64,000 nucleotides of DNA, taken from the NCBI GenBank assembly GCA_020854035.1, contig JADZGE010000018.1:62001-126000 (forward strand). Reading direction: 5' to 3'. Shown here piece by piece: positions 17,829-26,456 of this stretch. The position numbers and the translations under genes were made by a program. Position 1 is the stretch's first letter; each line of letters starts with the position of its first letter. This stretch comes from Burkholderiales bacterium. Lineage in GTDB: Bacteria > Pseudomonadota > Gammaproteobacteria > Burkholderiales > SG8-41. The notes beneath the pieces are model-generated. The model saw only the letters and a program-made list of their open reading frames with translations. It was not told where the DNA came from and did not search any database.

Positions 17829-20024
17829 ATGACAGTCACGACCGAGCAGAAAGTCCGCGCCGGCTACGCGATGCTGATCGTCCTCTTCTGCGTGATGGGC
17901 ACGATCTGCTACCGGAGCGTCGCCAGTCTGCGCGGGCACGCGGAGGCGATCGCCCGCACGCACGAAGTTCTCGCCGCTTCGACCGCGCTCGGCGAGGCGC
18001 TCGCCACCGTGGCGGCGGCGGAACGCGGCTACGTCGTCACCGGACAGCCGGATTTCATCGAGCGTCACGGCGCGGCCGCGCGCGAGGTGGAGACCGTGTT
18101 TGCGTCGCTGCGACGCCTCGTCGCGGACAATCCCGCGCAGGAGCGGCGGCTTGAGGGGCTGCAAGGGCTGATCGGGGAGCGCATGGCGCTCACCGCGCGG
18201 CTGATCGAGCTGCGCGCGCACGGCGACACGGAACGGGCCGCCGCCGTGATGGCGACCCGCGTCGGGCGCAGTCTCGAGGCGCGCATCGCGGGGCTGACGG
18301 ACGATTTCCACACCGCCGAGCGCTCGCTGCTGCTCGACCGGGTGGCGCGTTCCGAATCGGTCGAGCGCACGACGAAGGCGGTGATCGTCGCGAGCGGCGC
18401 GCTCGCGCTGGCGGCGTGCGCGCTCGCGCTCCACCTCCTCGCGCGGGATTTCGCCGGCCGCCGCCGGGCCGAGGCGGCGCTCCGCGCGAGCAGGGATTCG
18501 CTGGAGGAACGGGTGCGCGAGCGCACCGGCGAGCTCGCGCGGGCGAACGCGGCGCTGCGCGTCGGCGAGGCGCGGTTGAGAAACATCATCCAGTCGGCGA
18601 TGGACGCGATTATCACCGTGGACGATTCCGGGACGATCGTGCTGTTCAACGCGGCGGCGGAGTCGACGTTCCGCTGCCGGGAGGAGCAGGCGACGGGTGC
18701 GCCGCTCGAGCGGTTCATTCCGGAGCGCTTCCGGGCGGCGCATTGCGTCCACATGCGTTCGTTTGCCGAAAGCGGCGTGACGGCCCGGGCCATGGGAAAG
18801 CGGCTCGCTCTCTACGGCCGGCGCGCCGACGGCGAGGAGTTCCCGATCGACGCCTCGATCTCGCAGGTCGTCGCCGAGGGCCGGAAGCTCTACACCGTGA
18901 TCCTGCGCGACGTGACCGAGCTGCGCCGTTTCGAGAGGGAATTGATCGAGGAGCGCGACACGGCGCAGCGCTACCTCGACGTCGCCGGGGTGATGCTGGT
19001 CGCACTCGACCTCGACGGCAGGGTGACGCTCATCAACCGCAAGGGCTGCGAGCTTGTCGGCTGGAGCGAAGAGGAGATCGTCGGTCGCTCGTGGTTCGAG
19101 AACTGCGTTCCCGAGCGCGACCGGGAGCAAACGCGGGCGACGTTCCGGCGCCTCGTGGGGCGGGAAGACGGCCCGACGGAGTTCCACGAAAACGCGATCC
19201 TGACCCGCGGCCGCGGCGAGCGCCTGATCGCGTGGCACAACACGATACTCGCCGACGAGGCGGGCCGCGTCACGGGCACGTTGAGCTCGGGCGAGGACGT
19301 GACCGAGCGCAGGCGGGCGCAGGTCGAGCTCGAGCGTTCCCACTCGGAGCTGCGCGAACTTGCCGCGGCGATGCACGGCGTGCGCGAAGCCGAGCGCACG
19401 CGCATCGCGCGCGAGCTGCACGACGAACTGGCGCAGTGGCTCACCGCGATCAAGATGGACCTCTCGTGGCTCGCCGCGCGCCTGCCGGAGGACGCGGAGC
19501 GGCTCAAGGCGCGGGCGGCGAAGACGAAGGACGCCATCGACGCCGCCGTGGGCTCGGTGCGCCGCATCGCCGCGGCGCTGCGTCCCGTGATGCTCGACGA
19601 CCTCGGTCTCGTGCCCTCGATCGAGCACCTCCTGCACGATCTCTCCAAACGCGCCGGCACGGCGGTCGCGCTCGACGACCGCACCGGGGACATCGAGCTG
19701 CGCGACCCGCTCGCAACCGCGATCTACCGCATGATCCAGGAGGCGCTCACCAACGTCGCGCGCCACGCCCGGGCCGCGAAGGCGGAGGTCGCGCTGGCGG
19801 TGGAGGGGGGTGAATTGCGCATACGCGTCGCCGACGACGGCATCGGCCTCGCGGCCGCGCCCGCCGAGGGACGCTCCTTCGGGCTCGCCGGCATCCGGGA
19901 GCGGGCCAGCACGCTCGGCGGGAAGGCGAGGATATACAGCCCGGATGCCGGCGGCACCGTCGTGGACATAGCGATTCCGCTGGAAAGAAACCTCGCGGGG
20001 ATGAAGCGCAAGGGCGCCGCATGA
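17829..20024 (+). CDS. PAS-containing NarX-type sensor histidine kinase with CHASE3-like input
   Basis: Membrane sensor kinase of 731 residues. TM1 is at about residues 11-28, followed by a CHASE3-like helical periplasmic domain and TM2 near 183-205. A coiled-coil and two PAS domains come next (about 245-365 and 370-490). The HisKA_3 dimerisation domain has phospho-acceptor His531 in ARELHDELAQW, and a HATPase domain ends the protein (ALTNVARHARA, VADDGIGL). PAS1 carries FRAAHCVHMRSF; its His305 aligns with the haem-ligand His of FixL, suggesting oxygen or redox sensing. ATG 17829 is preceded by GGGAGACGGC. It overlaps its cognate regulator by 4 bp. Confidence 0.9.
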   Translation: MTVTTEQKVRAGYAMLIVLFCVMGTICYRSVASLRGHAEAIARTHEVLAASTALGEALATVAAAERGYVVTGQPDFIERHGAAAREVETVFASLRRLVADNPAQERRLEGLQGLIGERMALTARLIELRAHGDTERAAAVMATRVGRSLEARIAGLTDDFHTAERSLLLDRVARSESVERTTKAVIVASGALALAACALALHLLARDFAGRRRAEAALRASRDSLEERVRERTGELARANAALRVGEARLRNIIQSAMDAIITVDDSGTIVLFNAAAESTFRCREEQATGAPLERFIPERFRAAHCVHMRSFAESGVTARAMGKRLALYGRRADGEEFPIDASISQVVAEGRKLYTVILRDVTELRRFERELIEERDTAQRYLDVAGVMLVALDLDGRVTLINRKGCELVGWSEEEIVGRSWFENCVPERDREQTRATFRRLVGREDGPTEFHENAILTRGRGERLIAWHNTILADEAGRVTGTLSSGEDVTERRRAQVELERSHSELRELAAAMHGVREAERTRIARELHDELAQWLTAIKMDLSWLAARLPEDAERLKARAAKTKDAIDAAVGSVRRIAAALRPVMLDDLGLVPSIEHLLHDLSKRAGTAVALDDRTGDIELRDPLATAIYRMIQEALTNVARHARAAKAEVALAVEGGELRIRVADDGIGLAAAPAEGRSFGLAGIRERASTLGGKARIYSPDAGGTVVDIAIPLERNLAGMKRKGAA

Positions 20025-20671
20025 TCGAGGTACTGCTTGCCGACGACCACGCCATCGTCAGGGCGGGTCTCAAGGAGATACTCGCGGATACCGGCGACAT
20101 CCGGGTCGCCGCCGAGGCCGCGAACGGGCAGGAAGTCCTGGACCGGGTGCGCGCGCGCGACTACGACGTGGTGGTGCTCGACCTCTCGATGCCGGGCAGG
20201 AGCGGCATCGAATTGATCAAGCTCGTGAAGGACGAGAAGCCGGGGCTGCGCATCCTCGTCCTCACCATGCACGGGGAGACCCAGTACGCCGTGCGGGCGT
20301 TGAAGGCGGGCGCCTCGGGCTACCTGACGAAGGAAACCGCGGCCGACGAGCTCGTGGCGGCGATCCGGCGCATCGCGGCGGGCGGCGCGTACGTGAATGC
20401 CGGGACCGCGGAGCGCCTCGCGCTCGAATTCAGCCGGCCGGCGGCCGCCGAACCGCACACGAGCCTGTCCGACCGCGAGTTCCAGGTCTTTCGCCTGATC
20501 GTGGGGGGCGCCACGGTTACCGGGATCGCCGCGAAGCTCTCGCTCAGCGTGAAGACGGTGAGCACCCACAAGACGCGCATCCTGCAGAAGATGGGGCTCG
20601 CGAACCAGGCCGAACTCGTGCGCTACGCCGTCCGCCACAGGCTGCTCGACGAGACCGGCGGCCCGGACTGA
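20021..20671 (+). CDS. NarL/FixJ-family response regulator
   Basis: A 216-residue two-domain regulator. The receiver domain has DD at residues 8-9 and phospho-acceptor Asp54 in VVLDLSMPG. The C-terminal LuxR-type HTH reads LSDREFQVFRLIVGG and LSVKTVSTHKTRILQKMGL. It is translationally coupled (ATGA) to the PAS histidine kinase, which is its expected partner. Targets cannot be deduced. It sits directly upstream of a lone receiver and fnr, so these genes look like a regulatory module for the oxygen-limitation island. Confidence 0.93.
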   Translation: MIEVLLADDHAIVRAGLKEILADTGDIRVAAEAANGQEVLDRVRARDYDVVVLDLSMPGRSGIELIKLVKDEKPGLRILVLTMHGETQYAVRALKAGASGYLTKETAADELVAAIRRIAAGGAYVNAGTAERLALEFSRPAAAEPHTSLSDREFQVFRLIVGGATVTGIAAKLSLSVKTVSTHKTRILQKMGLANQAELVRYAVRHRLLDETGGPD

Positions 20672-20747
20672 GCCGCGCCCCGCGCGCGGCGGGTTGAGGA
20701 ATCCTCCTACACCCGCCCTCGCCCATTCCTACCGCGGTTTTCAGCAA

Positions 20748-20768
20748 GGCGCCGATGTGATCGGCGCC
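20748..20768. repeat. 21-bp perfect palindrome upstream of the lone receiver gene
   Basis: Arms GGCGCCGAT and ATCGGCGCC are separated by GTG, centred 33 bp before the ATG at 20791. It could be an operator or an RNA hairpin in the leader. There is no T-tract after it, so it is unlikely to be an intrinsic terminator of the preceding regulator gene. Confidence 0.6.
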
Positions 20769-20790
20769 CGCGGCCGTACATACTGCGTCC

Positions 20791-21210
20791 ATGCAGTTCT
20801 CCAACAACATGAACCCACTGGGCCGCGAGATGAAAGTATTCGTGGTGGAGGATTCGCCCGCCGTGCTGGAGCGGCTGCTCGAGCTCGTGCGGGAAGTCGA
20901 GGGCGCGGAGACCGTGGGCGAAGCGGCGAGCTTCGATGCCGCCGTCGCGGGTATCGCGGCGACGCGCCCCGACGTCGCCATACTGGACGTGAAGCTCGCC
21001 GACGAGCACGGCACCGGGATCGATGTCCTCTCCCGCGTGCGCGCCGGGCTGCCGCGGTTGAAGGCGATCGTGCTCTCCAACTACGCGACCCCGCAGCACC
21101 GCAAGGCGAGCGCCGACGCCGGCGCCGAGTACTTTCTCGACAAGTCCGCCGATTTCGAGAGCATCGTGCCGATCCTCGCGCGGCTGCAATCGGAAACCGG
21201 CGGGCACTGA
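20791..21210 (+). CDS. Stand-alone response-regulator receiver domain protein
   Basis: A CheY-like receiver of up to 139 residues without an output domain. VFVVEDSPAVLE supplies the acidic pocket, AILDVKLADEHGTG the phospho-acceptor Asp (residue 66 from the longest start), and FLDKSADFE the conserved Lys. The start is uncertain: ATG 20791, 20809 or 20830 (MKVFVVED) are all possible and none has a strong Shine-Dalgarno. It lies between the NarL-type regulator and fnr. It may act as a phosphate sink or protein-interaction switch for the adjacent PAS kinase, which is inference from position. Confidence 0.85.
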   Translation: MQFSNNMNPLGREMKVFVVEDSPAVLERLLELVREVEGAETVGEAASFDAAVAGIAATRPDVAILDVKLADEHGTGIDVLSRVRAGLPRLKAIVLSNYATPQHRKASADAGAEYFLDKSADFESIVPILARLQSETGGH

Positions 21211-21255
21211 CCGCGCCGCACGATCAACCGCAGATCTGGAAACCAAGGAGGCCCC

Positions 21256-22074
21256 ATGCTGCAAACCCTGACGCTGGAGAAGGCCTATCCCGGAATGACC
21301 GTGATGCAGCCGGCGATCGCGCGCGAGCCGAACGCGACCGCCAGGCCGGCCGTGCCGCCGTTGAGTCCGCCCGCGCGAACCGGCGTGGCGTGCTCTTCGT
21401 GCTGCCTGCGCCCGGTGTGCCTGCCGTGCGGGCTCGCGCCGCGCGAACTCATCCGCTTCGACGAGATCGCGAGCGCGAAGAGGCGCGTCGCGCGCACCGC
21501 TCCGCTCTACCACGCCGGGGAATCCTTCGAGTTCCTGTACGCGGTGAAAAGCGGCGCCTTCAAGACCGCGGGCGTCTCGCGCGACGGGCGGGAGAAGATC
21601 ACGGGCTTCCACCTGCCGGGGGAGCTCCTCGGGCTGGAAGCGATCAGCTCGGGCCGTCACGCCTATACCGCGGTGGCGCTGGAGGACAGCGAGGTGTGCG
21701 CCATCTCCTTCGCCGCGCTGGAGCGGCTCGCGCTCGGCATGCCGGCGCTCCAGCACCGTCTCCTGCGCACGCTCTCGAGCGACATCTCGCGCGACCACGG
21801 GTTGATGCTCCTGCTCGGCAGCATGTCCGCGGAGCAGCGCCTCGCGGCCTTCCTGCTCTCGCTCGCGCAGCGCTACCGGCGCCTCGGTTTCTCCGCGGAC
21901 CGCTTCAGCCTGCGCATGACGCGCGAGGAGATCGGCAATTACCTCGGCCTCACGCTCGAGACCGTGAGCCGCCTCCTCTCGCGGTTCCAGCGCGCCCGCC
22001 TGATCGCCGTGCGGCAGCGCGAAATCGAGATCCGCGCGGCGGGCGAACTCCGGGAGATCGTCGGCCACTGGTGA
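21256..22074 (+). CDS. fnr: FNR-type oxygen-sensing transcription regulator
   Basis: CRP/FNR-family activator of 272 residues. The N-terminal cysteines Cys46, Cys49 and Cys55 follow the C-x2-C-x5-C spacing of E. coli FNR, and Cys148 (DSEVCAIS) matches the fourth ligand, so an oxygen-labile 4Fe-4S cluster is expected. The recognition helix reads EEIGNYLGLTLETVSRLLSRF; Glu235, Ser238 and Arg239 correspond to the residues that read TTGAT in FNR. A strong AAGGAGG precedes ATG 21256. Nine matching boxes lie within 17 kb on either side. No box was seen in front of fnr itself. ANR would be an equally good name. Confidence 0.95.
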   Translation: MLQTLTLEKAYPGMTVMQPAIAREPNATARPAVPPLSPPARTGVACSSCCLRPVCLPCGLAPRELIRFDEIASAKRRVARTAPLYHAGESFEFLYAVKSGAFKTAGVSRDGREKITGFHLPGELLGLEAISSGRHAYTAVALEDSEVCAISFAALERLALGMPALQHRLLRTLSSDISRDHGLMLLLGSMSAEQRLAAFLLSLAQRYRRLGFSADRFSLRMTREEIGNYLGLTLETVSRLLSRFQRARLIAVRQREIEIRAAGELREIVGHW

Positions 22075-22080
22075 GGAATT

Positions 22081-22099
22081 TCCGGCGCCTCGCGCCGGA
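22081..22099 (+). terminator. Strong GC hairpin just after fnr
   Basis: Arms TCCGGCGC and GCGCCGGA with loop CTC begin 7 nt after the fnr stop codon. There is no following T-run, so it may be an mRNA 3' end stabiliser or a factor-dependent terminator. The rest of 22100-22269 shows only weaker inverted repeats and no gene. Confidence 0.4.
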
Positions 22100-22269
22100 C
22101 ATTCCTCCGGCGGGAGGCATTCACCGGAAACCGGTCGAGAACATTCTTCGACGCGGCTCGGGGAGCGGCCGGAGAGGCGGTTCGTCGCGGAACTTCCGCC
22201 ACGGCGTGGCCCCTCTTCTCCTGTACTCCCGCTGGAGGATGTCGTCGCGCCCCTCGCCGCGACGAAATC

Positions 22270-22725
22270 CTAGGGGCAGACGAGGACCGGGATCCTGCTT
22301 TTCGCCAGCACTTTCTGCGTGACGCTGCCGAGCAGCATGCGCTGTAGCCCGGTGTGCCCGTGCGAGGCCATCACGATCAGCCCGCAGCGCTCGCGCCGCG
22401 CCGCGCCGATGATGGCGTCCGCGACGGTCGTGTCCCACGAGGTGATCGTCCGGCAGGGCACCCGCGCCGCCACCGCCGCTTTCCGCGCGCCGCCGAGGAT
22501 CCGCTCCGAGATCGCGGCGGCCCGCCGCGCGAAATCGTCGGGCGTCACGATCGCCGGGCGCGGATTGGCGTGCACGGTGAGTTCGAAGGGCGTGACGACG
22601 TGCAGGGCGACGAGTTCCGCCTTCAGCCTCCGCGCGAAATCGACCGCGCGCGCCACCGCGCGCCGCGAGGCGCCCGACCCGTCGACCGGGACGAGAATTC
22701 CCGTGCGAGCCATGTCAGCCGGCAT
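22270..22725 (-). CDS. Universal stress protein UspA family
   Basis: Single-domain Usp of 151 residues (147 if ATG 22713 is used). It has GILVPVDGSGASRRAV at the N-terminus, the nucleotide loop MASHGHTGLQRMLLGSVTQKV, and ends in RIPVLVCP. It is probably the last gene of a minus-strand operon with the exported Gly-rich protein and another Usp (gaps of 40 and 66 bp), driven from the FNR box at 23908. It is convergent with fnr. Confidence 0.9.
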   Translation of the reverse strand: MPADMARTGILVPVDGSGASRRAVARAVDFARRLKAELVALHVVTPFELTVHANPRPAIVTPDDFARRAAAISERILGGARKAAVAARVPCRTITSWDTTVADAIIGAARRERCGLIVMASHGHTGLQRMLLGSVTQKVLAKSRIPVLVCP

Positions 22726-22791
22726 TCCCGCCGGGCCGGGGGCACGCCTCGATCGCGTCGAGCGGGCGCTCGCCCGGCCTGCGGGGCTTCG

Positions 22792-23235
22792 TTACTTGAC
22801 CACCAGCACCGGCACCGGGCTGTGCGCGAGTACCTTGGAGGTCTCGCTGCCGAGCAGGAGCCGGGAGATGCCGCGCCGTCCGTGCGAGGCCATGCAGATG
22901 AGGTCGCAACGGTTCTCCTTCGCTGCCTTGACGATCGCCTCGTAGGCGTACTCGCCCGTCGTGTTCAGGCACCTGGCGGTCACGCCGGCGGCGGCAGCGC
23001 CACGCTTCACCGCGTCGAGGTGCCGCTCCGCGGTGCGCTTCACGCTCGCCGCGTACTGCGCCGGCGAAACGAAGCCCGCCGCGGAGGCGTCGTCGATGAT
23101 GTTGGGCTTCCACGGGGGCGCGACGTAGATGCCGGTTACACGCGCGCGCTGCTCCTTCGCGAGGCGCACGGCGAACTTCACGGCCTTGCGCGATAGCGCG
23201 GAGCCGTCGGTGGGAACCAGGATGTTGCGGAACAT
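22792..23235 (-). CDS. Universal stress protein UspA family
   Basis: Usp of 147 residues starting MFRNILVPTDGSALSRKAVKF, with intact ATP-binding loop MASHGRRGISRLLLGSETSKV and C-terminal SPVPVLVVK. A GGGAGA Shine-Dalgarno precedes ATG 23235. It sits between the Gly-rich exported protein gene and another usp on the same strand; co-transcription from the upstream FNR promoter is likely. It is closer in sequence to the Usp at 10469 than to the truncated one at 8165. Confidence 0.92.
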   Translation of the reverse strand: MFRNILVPTDGSALSRKAVKFAVRLAKEQRARVTGIYVAPPWKPNIIDDASAAGFVSPAQYAASVKRTAERHLDAVKRGAAAAGVTARCLNTTGEYAYEAIVKAAKENRCDLICMASHGRRGISRLLLGSETSKVLAHSPVPVLVVK

Positions 23236-23275
23236 GGATGATCTCCCGTCCTGTACGGTATCGGTGAATCAGGGA

Positions 23276-23806
23276 CTACTGGCCCGCGCCGGGCCCCTTG
23301 CCGGCGCCGGGGCCCGTCCCCTTCCCGCCCGGACCCTTCCCGGGATAGCCCGGGCCGGGGCATTCCTGTCCGGCAGGACATTCGCCGCGCGGTCCCGCCC
23401 CCCTGCCGCCGGGCCCGTATCCCATGCCCTTGCCTTCGCCGCGCGGTCCCGCCCCCTTGCCGCCGGGCCCGTATCCCATGCCCATGCCTTCGCCGCGCGG
23501 GCCCGGTCCGTATCCCGGCCCCCCGCCCGCGCCGCGCGGCCCGCGTGGCTGCGGCAGAGTGACGCCGCGCTCCTTCGCGCGCGCTTCCATGGCTTGGTGG
23601 TGCTCGTCGCGGATTGCCTGGCGCTCGTCCGCGCTCTTCGCGTTGCGCATGCGCTCGCGGTACGCGTTGCGCTCCGTGTCGTCCATCATGCGGTAACCGT
23701 AGATCGGTTCGCTCTTCGGTCGCGCCTCCTCCGCGGCGATGAGCGTTACGGACATCGACATCATGGCCATGGCAATCGCGGCGGCCATCGCGGAGTGCTT
23801 CGTCAT
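23276..23806 (-). CDS. Exported Gly/Pro-rich protein with tandem repeats
   Basis: A 176-residue secreted or periplasmic protein of a family I know only as hypothetical. A signal peptide (MTKHSAMAAAIAMAMMSMSV, likely cleaved after LIAA) is followed by a conserved helical part with YGYRMMDDTERNAYRERM and QAIRDEHHQAMEARA. The tail is low complexity, with 18-residue repeats of the form GPRGEGxGMGYGPGGxGA. The helical part resembles Spy/CpxP-like small periplasmic proteins in composition, but no function is assigned. ATG 23806 is chosen because it opens the signal peptide. It is the first gene of an operon with two usp genes behind an FNR box. Confidence 0.7.
   Translation of the reverse strand: MTKHSAMAAAIAMAMMSMSVTLIAAEEARPKSEPIYGYRMMDDTERNAYRERMRNAKSADERQAIRDEHHQAMEARAKERGVTLPQPRGPRGAGGGPGYGPGPRGEGMGMGYGPGGKGAGPRGEGKGMGYGPGGRGAGPRGECPAGQECPGPGYPGKGPGGKGTGPGAGKGPGAGQ
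23381..23488. repeat. Two perfect-phase 54-bp tandem repeats
   Basis: The sequence starting TTCGCCGCGCGG recurs at 23381, 23435 and 23489 with exactly 54-bp spacing. This gives two nearly identical full units plus a partial third and encodes the 18-residue Gly-rich repeats of the exported protein. Length variation by slippage would be expected. Confidence 0.85.
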
Positions 23807-23880
23807 CTGCGTTCTCCAGGTAAAGTTGATCCGGTCCCGCCGCCGGTGCGCCGGCACACGCGCGTGGGCAAACAAGGAGC

Positions 23881-23921
23881 AGATTACGCGCGGCGGCCGC
23901 ACCCGGCTTGACGCAGATCAA
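23881..23921 (-). promoter_or_regulatory. FNR box and -10 for the Gly-rich/usp/usp operon
   Basis: TTGACGCAGATCAA at 23908-23921 is an FNR-type palindrome with one half-site change. On the minus strand TAATCT (23886 to 23881) is 21 bp away, predicting a start near 23874 and a leader of about 68 nt to ATG 23806. Confidence 0.65.
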
Positions 23922-24023
23922 GCAGCCTGCAATCAGTGGAGGCTTCCTCCGGATCGATCCCGGGCCGGCCTGCGAAACCCGCGACGAAGTCAGGGAAATG
24001 GCGCGGGGCCGCGGGCGATCGGC

Positions 24024-24065
24024 TTGATTTACATCAAACAACCGGCGCCGCGTGTCGGTCATATT
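24024..24065 (+). promoter_or_regulatory. FNR box and -10 for the cco operon
   Basis: TTGATTTACATCAA at 24024-24037 is a perfect FNR box. CATATT at 24060-24065 follows after exactly 22 bp, so the box centre would be at -41.5 of a start near 24072. This is a textbook class II FNR promoter and fits known FNR/Anr control of cbb3 oxidases. Confidence 0.85.
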
Positions 24066-24114
24066 GCGCACGGCGCGCCGCGCCGCGGGCTGTGTCGTGC
24101 CCGACGGGGGAGCG

Positions 24115-25542
24115 ATGACGGAGCAATCCACGTACAACTACAAGGTCGTCCGCCGGTTCGCGGTCATGACGGTCGTCTGGGGCGTGGTCGGCATGCTGGT
24201 CGGGGTGCTGATCGCGGCGCAGCTCATCTGGCCGGAGCTGAACTTCGGCGTGCCCTGGCTCTCCTACGGCCGGCTGCGGCCGCTCCACACGAACGCGGTC
24301 ATCTTCGCTTTCGGCGGCTCGGCGCTTTTCGCCACCTCCTACTACGTGGTGCAGCGCACCTGCCACGCGCGGCTCTTCTCGGACGGGCTCGCGGCCTTCA
24401 CGTTCTGGGGCTGGCAGGCCGTCATTGTGCTGGCGGCGGTGACCCTCCCGCTCGGGATCACCAGCTCCAAGGAGTACGCCGAGCTCGAATGGCCGATCGA
24501 CATCCTGATCGCGGTGGTGTGGGTGGCCGACGCGGTGGTGTTCTTCGGCACGCTGGCGAAGCGGCGCATACGGCACATCTACGTCGCCAACTGGTTCTTC
24601 GGCGCCTTCATCATCACCGTGGCGCTCCTGCACATCGTGAACAGCGCCGCCATGCCGGTCACCCTGTGGAAGTCGTACTCGGCGTACGCCGGGGCGCAGG
24701 ACGCGATGGTGCAGTGGTGGTACGGGCACAACGCGGTCGGGTTCTTCCTCACCGCGGGCTTTCTCGGGATGATGTACTACTTCATACCCAAGCAGGCCGG
24801 CCGCCCGGTGTATTCGTACCGCCTCTCGGTGGTGCACTTCTGGGCGCTGATCTTCACCTACATGTGGGCCGGGCCGCACCACCTGCACTACACCGCGCTG
24901 CCGGGCTGGGCGCAGTCGCTCGGGATGCTCTTCTCGCTGATTCTCCTCGCGCCCTCGTGGGGCGGGATGATCAACGGCATCATGACGCTCTCCGGGGCGT
25001 GGCACAAGCTGCGGACCGATCCGATCCTGAAGTTCCTCGTCGTCTCGCTCTCCTTCTACGGCATGTCGACGTTCGAGGGGCCGATGATGTCGATCAAGAC
25101 GGTGAACGCGCTCTCGCACTACACCGACTGGACGATCGGCCACGTGCACAGCGGGGCGCTCGGCTGGGTGGGGCTCGTGTCGATGGGCTCGGTCTACTAC
25201 ATGCTGCCGCGCCTCTACGGCCGCGGCGAGATGCACTCCGTGCCGCTCGTCAACCTCCACTTCTGGATCGCGACGGTGGGCATCGTTCTCTACATCGCGG
25301 CGATGTGGATCGCCGGCGTGATGCAGGGCCTCATGTGGCGCGCGGTGAGCGACGACGGAACCCTCACCTACACCTTCGTGGAAAGCGTGAAGGCGAGCTA
25401 TCCGTTCTACGGCATCCGGCTCGCCGGCGGTGCGCTCTACCTCTCCGGGATGCTCGTCATGGCCTACAACACGGTGAAGACGATCGCCGCGGCGCGAGCG
25501 GTCGATGCGCCGATCCCGGCGCCGGCGGCGGCGCATGCCTGA
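24115..25542 (+). CDS. ccoN: cbb3-type cytochrome c oxidase subunit I
   Basis: Catalytic haem-copper subunit of the high-affinity cbb3 terminal oxidase in the inner membrane, 475 residues with 12 or so transmembrane helices. Haem and CuB ligand histidines are seen in [31 protein letters not shown] and [14 protein letters not shown] 24115 follows GGGGGAG and is preferred over an in-frame upstream start. It is the first gene of ccoNOQP-GH-x-TauE-ccoI-ccoS, behind a class II FNR promoter. It reduces oxygen to water with electrons from cytochrome c under microaerobic conditions. Confidence 0.97.
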   Translation: MTEQSTYNYKVVRRFAVMTVVWGVVGMLVGVLIAAQLIWPELNFGVPWLSYGRLRPLHTNAVIFAFGGSALFATSYYVVQRTCHARLFSDGLAAFTFWGWQAVIVLAAVTLPLGITSSKEYAELEWPIDILIAVVWVADAVVFFGTLAKRRIRHIYVANWFFGAFIITVALLHIVNSAAMPVTLWKSYSAYAGAQDAMVQWWYGHNAVGFFLTAGFLGMMYYFIPKQAGRPVYSYRLSVVHFWALIFTYMWAGPHHLHYTALPGWAQSLGMLFSLILLAPSWGGMINGIMTLSGAWHKLRTDPILKFLVVSLSFYGMSTFEGPMMSIKTVNALSHYTDWTIGHVHSGALGWVGLVSMGSVYYMLPRLYGRGEMHSVPLVNLHFWIATVGIVLYIAAMWIAGVMQGLMWRAVSDDGTLTYTFVESVKASYPFYGIRLAGGALYLSGMLVMAYNTVKTIAAARAVDAPIPAPAAAHA

Positions 25543-25545
25543 ATA

Positions 25546-25583
25546 CAGGATGCGGGACGAAGGATGAGGGATGAAGGAGCGGG
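25546..25583. repeat. Degenerate ATGAGGG/ATGAAGG short repeats between ccoN and ccoO
   Basis: The 97-bp gap carries loosely repeated units such as GGATGCGGGACGAAGGATG followed by AGGGATGAAGG. Such simple degenerate repeats are dispersed in many proteobacterial genomes. Nothing else is seen in the gap except the ccoO ribosome-binding site. Confidence 0.6.
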
Positions 25584-25639
25584 CACGGGCGCCGGTCTTC
25601 GCGCGATCGGTGCGGCGGCCGCCCTGACGGAGTTCACAG

Positions 25640-26251
25640 TTGCTGACACATGACACCATCGAGCGCAACCAGGCGCTGCTCATCGTGCTCGTCATACTGG
25701 TCGTCGCGGTGGGCGGACTGGTGGAGATCGTCCCGCTCTACTTCCAGAAATCGGTGACCGAGCCGGTGGCGGGGCTTAGGCCCTACACCGCGCTGCAGTT
25801 GACCGGGCGCGACGTCTACGTGCGGGAAGGCTGCTACAACTGCCACTCGCAGATGGTGCGGCCGTTCCGTGCCGAGGTCGAACGCTACGGCCACTACTCG
25901 GTGGCGGGCGAGTTCGTGTACGACCGCCCGTTCCAGTGGGGATCGAAGCGCACCGGGCCGGACCTCCACCGGGTGGGTGGGCGTTACTCCGATGACTGGC
26001 ACCGGCTGCACCTCGCCAACCCGCGCAGCGTGGTGCCGGAGTCGAACATGCCGGCCTACCCCTGGCTCGAGCGCACGCCCGCGAACGCGCGGGACATCGA
26101 GGCGAAGATGCGCGCGCTCGCGCGCCTCGGCGTGCCCTACGGCGCGGAGGAAATCGCGAAGGCGCGCGAGGAACTCGCGGGCCGCAGCGAGATGGACGCG
26201 CTGATCGCCTACCTCCAGGTGCTCGGCACCGCGGTCAAGAACAGGCAATAG
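25640..26251 (+). CDS. ccoO: cbb3-type cytochrome c oxidase subunit II
   Basis: Membrane-anchored monohaem c subunit of 203 residues that passes electrons to CcoN. One N-terminal helix ([20 protein letters not shown]) is followed by the haem motif [14 protein letters not shown] and the CcoO signature [17 protein letters not shown]. Met in [10 protein letters not shown] is the likely axial ligand. The frame has a stop codon at 25625, and the only usable start is TTG 25640, preceded by CGGAG at good spacing. This is a rare start codon inside an otherwise ATG-led operon. Confidence 0.95.
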   Translation: MLTHDTIERNQALLIVLVILVVAVGGLVEIVPLYFQKSVTEPVAGLRPYTALQLTGRDVYVREGCYNCHSQMVRPFRAEVERYGHYSVAGEFVYDRPFQWGSKRTGPDLHRVGGRYSDDWHRLHLANPRSVVPESNMPAYPWLERTPANARDIEAKMRALARLGVPYGAEEIAKAREELAGRSEMDALIAYLQVLGTAVKNRQ

Positions 26252-26263
26252 GGAAAGGGGCCG

Positions 26264-26449
26264 GTGGTGGACATCAATCTCGCGCGAAGCCTCGTGACCG
26301 TCGCCGCGCTCGCCGCCTTCATCGGCGTCGTGTGGTGGGCGTACTCGCCGTCCCGCAAGGACCGGTTCGAGCGCGACGCGATGGCGCCGTTCGAGGAGGA
26401 GAATCGGCCGCCCGCCGACACTCCTCGCGGCGCGGGTTTGCGCAAGTGA
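26264..26449 (+). CDS. ccoQ: cbb3 oxidase small subunit CcoQ
   Basis: A 61-residue single-helix membrane protein (SLVTVAALAAFIGVVWWAYS) followed by a charged cytoplasmic tail with RKDRFERDAMAPFEE, typical of CcoQ, which stabilises the CcoP-CcoNO core. It starts with GTG 26264 behind a GGAAAGGGG Shine-Dalgarno, 12 bp after ccoO and 7 bp before ccoP. Confidence 0.93.
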   Translation: MVDINLARSLVTVAALAAFIGVVWWAYSPSRKDRFERDAMAPFEEENRPPADTPRGAGLRK

Positions 26450-26456
26450 GCCGGAA

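Larger units (their letters stand above)
23807..24114. other. 308-bp divergent regulatory region with two FNR boxes
   Basis: No gene is seen here. It separates the Gly-rich/usp operon from ccoN and contains the FNR boxes at 23908 and 24024 with their -10 hexamers. A short inverted repeat GGAGG-CTT-CCTCC lies at 23938-23950 between them. Confidence 0.7.
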
